Below, one piece after another: positions 60,042 through 64,000 of a DNA stretch of 64,000 nucleotides (position 1 is its first letter; each line of letters starts with the position of its first letter). The stretch covers positions 868,001-932,000 of the forward strand of contig JABMLP010000021.1 in the NCBI GenBank assembly GCA_013176395.1, written 5' to 3'. The notes beneath the pieces are model-generated. The model ran no database searches. It saw nothing but the letters and a program-made list of their open reading frames with translations, and was not told the origin of the DNA. The DNA comes from Venturia oleaginea. Lineage: Eukaryota > Ascomycota > Dothideomycetes > Venturiales > Venturiaceae. A program made the position numbers and the translations under genes.

Positions 60042-62397
60042 ATGGCCTACAGAAACATGCCCAACGAGCTGCTTCTCGAAGTGTTTGAATGGGTTAGTCC
60101 TAGCACTCTCACCGCCGATAATTACTATGACTTACTTCTGTCCAGGTTGAATTCATTGAGCCGCCATCACTGAGAGCCATCCCCGCCGCCTGCTGGAAAT
60201 TCCACGAAATGCTTGCACCTCTTATACACCGAGAGGTAATCCTAGCAATTAGTTCATTGAATTTTGCACAATCTAGGACCTCTCATTACACCAGGAGAAC
60301 CGGTCAATCCCTCATTCGCGCAACACACAGGATCTTGAAGCCCAAGTCTCAGCTCCCGAAATTCATCAAGAACCATTACAATCGCCCCAGCAATCTTTGC
60401 CGCGGCTCTAACAAACCCAGCACTGCTGGTTAAGTTCTTGACATTCTGAGAAGCGCTACGCACAATCAGATTGTGGTCCAACTATCTTCAACCTGACATA
60501 CAAGCGTTTCTGTGCGACCTTACAGGAACCATCGATTCGGAGCTGTTCCTTTCCCACTCACCTAACATCGCAAAGAACACCGAGCCATTTCCGCCATGCT
60601 TCAGACCACGGTTTGAAGAAACTATTGGCAGTGGGGGCCATGTCTATTCGGGCGCTATCACAGACATCATCACCACATTGCCACGCATCAAGTCGAATAC
60701 CGACACTCATCAGCGCGACAGCCCACCAGACGAGGTCTTTCTCAAGAGAGGAGGCAAAGTTGGTCTCGTGGAGGGGCTCAAGTTCGTCTCGCTTTTGGTC
60801 TCGAACATGCAGCGATTGAATGAAGCAAGAGCATGAGGCAATCTACGGATCCCTCACACCTGCGATCCCAATATGCTCGGTACTTTGGACAACGTCGTGC
60901 CCGTTCTCGAGAGTTTAGTTCTCTATCAAGAGGCTGACTACTACAGACTAGACGGGAGCGCATACAGTCGCGACAACCAGTCTCTACAAATGTTTCATGC
61001 TCCATCATTGAAGAGCGTAGCAATATGCGGTGCGACTTTCTTCAATATGATAGACTTCATCAATCACTCCGGCTCCACTATTGTGGACTTGAAATTCGTT
61101 TGGCCACGGGGTTATCGTCGGGATAGTTATGGGCAGTTGAATCCACCACCATTCGTACATGACGATCAACTGTCAAGCATTGACTGGAACTGGTTGAAAA
61201 TAGAGCGCCTTGAAATCTCCGTCGGACAGACATTTGATGAACTGGTAGGTGAAAGTCCACATACTTCTTTTGACGACGTACTAATATAACGAAGGATGTT
61301 GAGCATCTGCAGTCAGCACTTTACCAACGGCCTAAGTTGAAATATTTGCGCTTGATCTGTTCCAACCAACCCGGCGAAAAACAGCATGCCGCAAACCTCA
61401 GTGACCACGACTTTGAATTACTGCTTCGATCCCTCAACCTCGGAAAGAGTGAATGCACCGAATGCACCGTCCACACCCTCAAGATCGTGGCTCTCGACCA
61501 TGGAGCATCCTGTTTCGATAATCCCTTCTCCGTCCAAGGGCCACGTCATGGAATAGAGCCAAGTGTGATATGCAAGCAATCACCGAGTTCGACAAGAGCC
61601 GGGGATGTATATGATGCATCACAGGGTATGTTGTGTGACAATGGCTTCACATATACTACAGACTATGGACCCGTCTACTTCCAAACACCTCAACACTGGG
61701 GCACAGCCTCTGCAGGAGTCGTCCGCGAAGACGCTGCGGTGCCATACCCTCCTGAATTCGATGCAATACTTCATCCCTTCTACGCCAACTTCGGCTGTCC
61801 ACATTACGACGAATTAATTGCGTTTACGAAGCGGTTAGAAAGGGACGAGTGGGTGTTCCCGGAGTTGGTAGCACCAATCCCACCAACCCCAACAACCCTA
61901 ACAAGCCCTGTGGCACCAAGTCTGATGACTGTACAGGAATGAGGCTGGGCGTTGAGGTCCAACCAATCTAGAACGAGCCCTTCGAACATGCAATGTTCCC
62001 ATCCCAACTCAACATGGGCAACGACCGCGGACACGCAAAGATCCTGCAAGAAGCCACAGTGGCGTTGCAGGGGAACGGAACATAGCCAGTGGCCTTTAGA
62101 GATATGGTGAAGAAAGAGTCGCAATATTGGCGGCTGCTCAAGGACTGGCTCGAGAAATACGGTCTGGATGCGTCGTTGCTGGATATTACTTCACAGACGA
62201 CTCTAGATCATGATTTTTCTGCGCTTCGGACACCGCTGTTGGGGAAGGATTGGTGCGCCGAGGAATGGAGCATGCATTTGGATCCAATTGCTGCGGTTGG
62301 GACTGGTGGGGTGGGCTATAGACCCGGGCTTAGTAGGTGTACGCATGTGCGGGGCAATGAGGTGGGTTGTAGGTATTGCGCCATGCCGACTACTTAG
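60042..62397 (+). pseudogene. Decayed F-box gene
   Basis: Exon 1 60042..60092 and exon 2 60146..60235 encode an F-box start (MPNELLLEVFEWVEFIEPPS, RAIPAACWKFHEMLAPLIHR). The frame is then lost by ~60410. A long frame resumes at ~60471 (QPDIQAFLCDLTGTIDSELF, GLKFVSLLVSNMQRLNEARA), is stopped by TGA at 60834-60836, and continues in frame (MLGTLDNVVPVLESLVLYQE). An intact-looking intron at 61245-61294 leads to DVEHLQSALYQRPKLKYLRL and on to 61942. A frameshift follows, then a further frame with two TAGs ending at 62397 (YWRLLKDWLEKYGLDASLLD). The layout resembles fungal F-box proteins with degenerate LRRs. Several independent lesions make it a pseudogene. Confidence 0.65.
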
Positions 62398-62980
62398 CCG
62401 AGACTCTTCAGTTCTACTAGTTAGATAGTTCTTGGTCGGGGACTGCAGGGTGATTGGGATGAGGAAGGTAGTTGTGTAATTTTGTAATATAGATTGTGCT
62501 GGATAGTCATTCGATAGGTGTGAGTATGGCTCTGCTCATGATCTAGGATGTGAATATGCTGACATCTGAAATGTAGATATTAGATATTTACGTACTTGTT
62601 TTAGATCTGTATGTTTACTAGGTCAGTTAATTATTTCGTAGTAGATGGGATGTACATCTACAACTACTTTGATATATTCCCCGTTCCTACATAGGACTGT
62701 GAGATCTAACGTATTCAACTGTACCCAAGTATAATTATCTAGGAAAGCTTATAAGCCAGGAACTCGTAGCTACTTACAATGCGATTATAATGTAGAAAGT
62801 CTTTTCACGATATATCATCATATCGCAATTAAAGATATTGGGTATGTGAAATTATTCAGTTTGATTGGTAAGTATGTCAACATCCCAACTCCTCCCTAGA
62901 TCTAACCTATCTCAGATCAACCATTCGCTTAAACCCGATACTATCCATCCCCTCGATGAAGACGTGTAAAGTAATCGTCA
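62398..62980. other. AT-rich convergent intergenic region
   Basis: Visibly AT-rich with many TA steps, between two convergent loci. No gene seen. Confidence 0.5.
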
Positions 62981-63925
62981 TTAGACACTCTGCTCCTTCT
63001 CCTTCTCCCCATCCCCATCCCCGCTATGTATTAACCTCATATTCCCGTCAAAGACCGGCACTACACTCCCATTCCCATATGTCTCTTCAAATTTCTTCAG
63101 TAGACCTTCTGGCACTGCCTGGGGTATACTAGCAACAGCCCTCCTCTTCCATGTCCCCTGCATACTGAATGCCCATTCCAACCACGCGGCACTTTCGTGT
63201 ACACTACTCTTTGAATCGAGGTAGGTTCCTGAGACCATGAGGGTGGAGGCGATGTCGTAGGCTATGTTGTGCTCGAGCCAGTCGGCGTATTTCGTGGGGG
63301 TATTGGTTTTGAGGAGGGTTTTTGCGCGGTCGAGGAAGGTCTTTGCGCTGACGGTTACTGGCTGGGAGAGGGTTAGTAATCTGCTTCGGATTGCGTGATT
63401 GGGAGATCCATTTGATGTTGACATTCTAAGGAGGCATTTATATTGACGTGGAATTGGGGTTTGACTTTGAAAAGAGTGGGGTAGAAGGGGAATTGGTTGG
63501 CTTACCGGAGAAGCTGGTTCGCCATCGGAGACCAATCCAGCTGGTATGGACGCGGGGATCGTAGTATCTTGCTGTGGCAATTGTGGAGGCATAGCATTGG
63601 AGACTCGTCTCGGCTGCTCTTGGGACTGGCCATTCCGCTGACTCTGCGACTCTCCTCGTGGGCGCTTCTGCGACGGCTCTTCCTCACTCTGCTTTATCTG
63701 ACTTCTGGGCTGACTCGGTGAGTCCCGTTGCTGGCACTTCTGGGACGGCTTCTTCTCGTTCTGCTCCTCGACAGGGAGAGATTGAAACTCGCTTGAAGAC
63801 GGAGTGTCGCGCCGCGAGCGCTTCCGGGGCGGGAGTTCTTCTGCCTGTCTCTCGACCGGAGGCTGTCGGAGTTGACTTGGGGCTGTGATGATGATGGTAA
63901 TGGACAGGGTGACCATGTTGCCCAT
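62981..63925 (-). CDS. Hypothetical low-complexity protein near the right edge
   Basis: The minus frame from ATG 63925 to the stop at 62981 encodes 314 residues. The first half is Gln/Ser/Pro/Arg-rich (ELPPRKRSRRDTPSSSEFQS). The second half is ordered: VSAKTFLDRAKTLLKTNTP, KYADWLEHNIAYDIASTLMV, ESAAWLEWAFSMQGTWKRRA. A different frame at the very edge is also protein-like (QNGQHGHPVHYHHHHSPKST), so the true gene may start beyond the window with a splice or frame change near 63900. A further intron with donor GTAAGC near 63500 is possible but does not join in phase. No domain recognised. Confidence 0.5.
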   Translation of the reverse strand: MGNMVTLSITIIITAPSQLRQPPVERQAEELPPRKRSRRDTPSSSEFQSLPVEEQNEKKPSQKCQQRDSPSQPRSQIKQSEEEPSQKRPRGESQSQRNGQSQEQPRRVSNAMPPQLPQQDTTIPASIPAGLVSDGEPASPVSQPIPLLPHSFQSQTPIPRQYKCLLRMSTSNGSPNHAIRSRLLTLSQPVTVSAKTFLDRAKTLLKTNTPTKYADWLEHNIAYDIASTLMVSGTYLDSKSSVHESAAWLEWAFSMQGTWKRRAVASIPQAVPEGLLKKFEETYGNGSVVPVFDGNMRLIHSGDGDGEKEKEQSV

Positions 63926-64000
63926 TCTGATAAAAGCCCTGGTTCTGCTGAGTGGGAGAAGTACCCGACTGACGTCTCGCCACCAGGTGTGACTGCTGCA

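Noticed and set aside
1..64000. tRNA or rRNA genes
   Set aside because: I looked for T-loop-like GGTTCGA boxes with matching A boxes and found none outside coding sequence. A covariance-model search would be decisive.

Overview
The window is nuclear DNA of a filamentous ascomycete (Pezizomycotina). The evidence is short GT-AG introns of about 45-60 bases, frequent CTAAC/CTAAT branch sites, an alpha-tubulin gene split by seven short introns, a hydrophobin, several fungal cytochrome P450s, and Fot1/pogo and Tc1/mariner transposons with stop codons of the repeat-induced point mutation (RIP) type. I cannot fix the class; Leotiomycetes or Dothideomycetes would both fit. All splice models were read by eye from reading frames, splice sites and family conservation.

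Layout. 1-8.7 kb is a housekeeping block: the 3' part of the proteasome lid subunit RPN8 (+), a SWIM zinc-finger protein of the Sws1/ZSWIM7 type (-), a SWIRM-domain chromatin protein (+) and the Lsm14/Scd6 mRNA-decapping regulator (+). 9.3-15.1 kb is a transposon nest of four back-to-back TA-flanked elements: a 1.1-kb element with no visible transposase, a decayed Tc1/mariner-like element, an almost intact Fot1/pogo element, and a DD34E Tc1-like element broken by one TAG.

15.9-29.2 kb is an accessory block of six oxidative or tailoring genes: P450-A (+), an alpha/beta hydrolase with an altered nucleophile elbow (-), a 3-beta-HSD-type SDR (-), P450-B (-), a CmcJ/AsaB-like oxidoreductase (+) and P450-C (+). 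It is interrupted by a 122-bp MITE and a palindromic element with 618-bp arms whose right edge touches the SDR stop codon. No PKS, NRPS or terpene cyclase is visible, so it is a tailoring-only cluster, a cluster fragment, or chance adjacency.

29.6-51.5 kb is mainly housekeeping. It holds a DEAH-box helicase with a presequence-like N terminus and a 12-bp minisatellite in its predicted first intron, a small two-exon gene, a presequence-bearing membrane protein, and a decayed F-box region with in-frame TAG codons. These are followed by the GPI-mannosyltransferase II cofactor Pga1 divergent from alpha-tubulin, a Q/G-rich WW protein, an F-box/LRR-like protein, and dolichyl-diphosphatase CAX4 divergent from the RBR ubiquitin ligase ITT1/RNF14.

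51.5-64 kb is gene-poor: a class I-type hydrophobin (-), a fourth P450 (+), a decayed F-box gene (+) and a low-complexity hypothetical gene (-) near the right edge. No tRNA, rRNA or CRISPR array was recognised.
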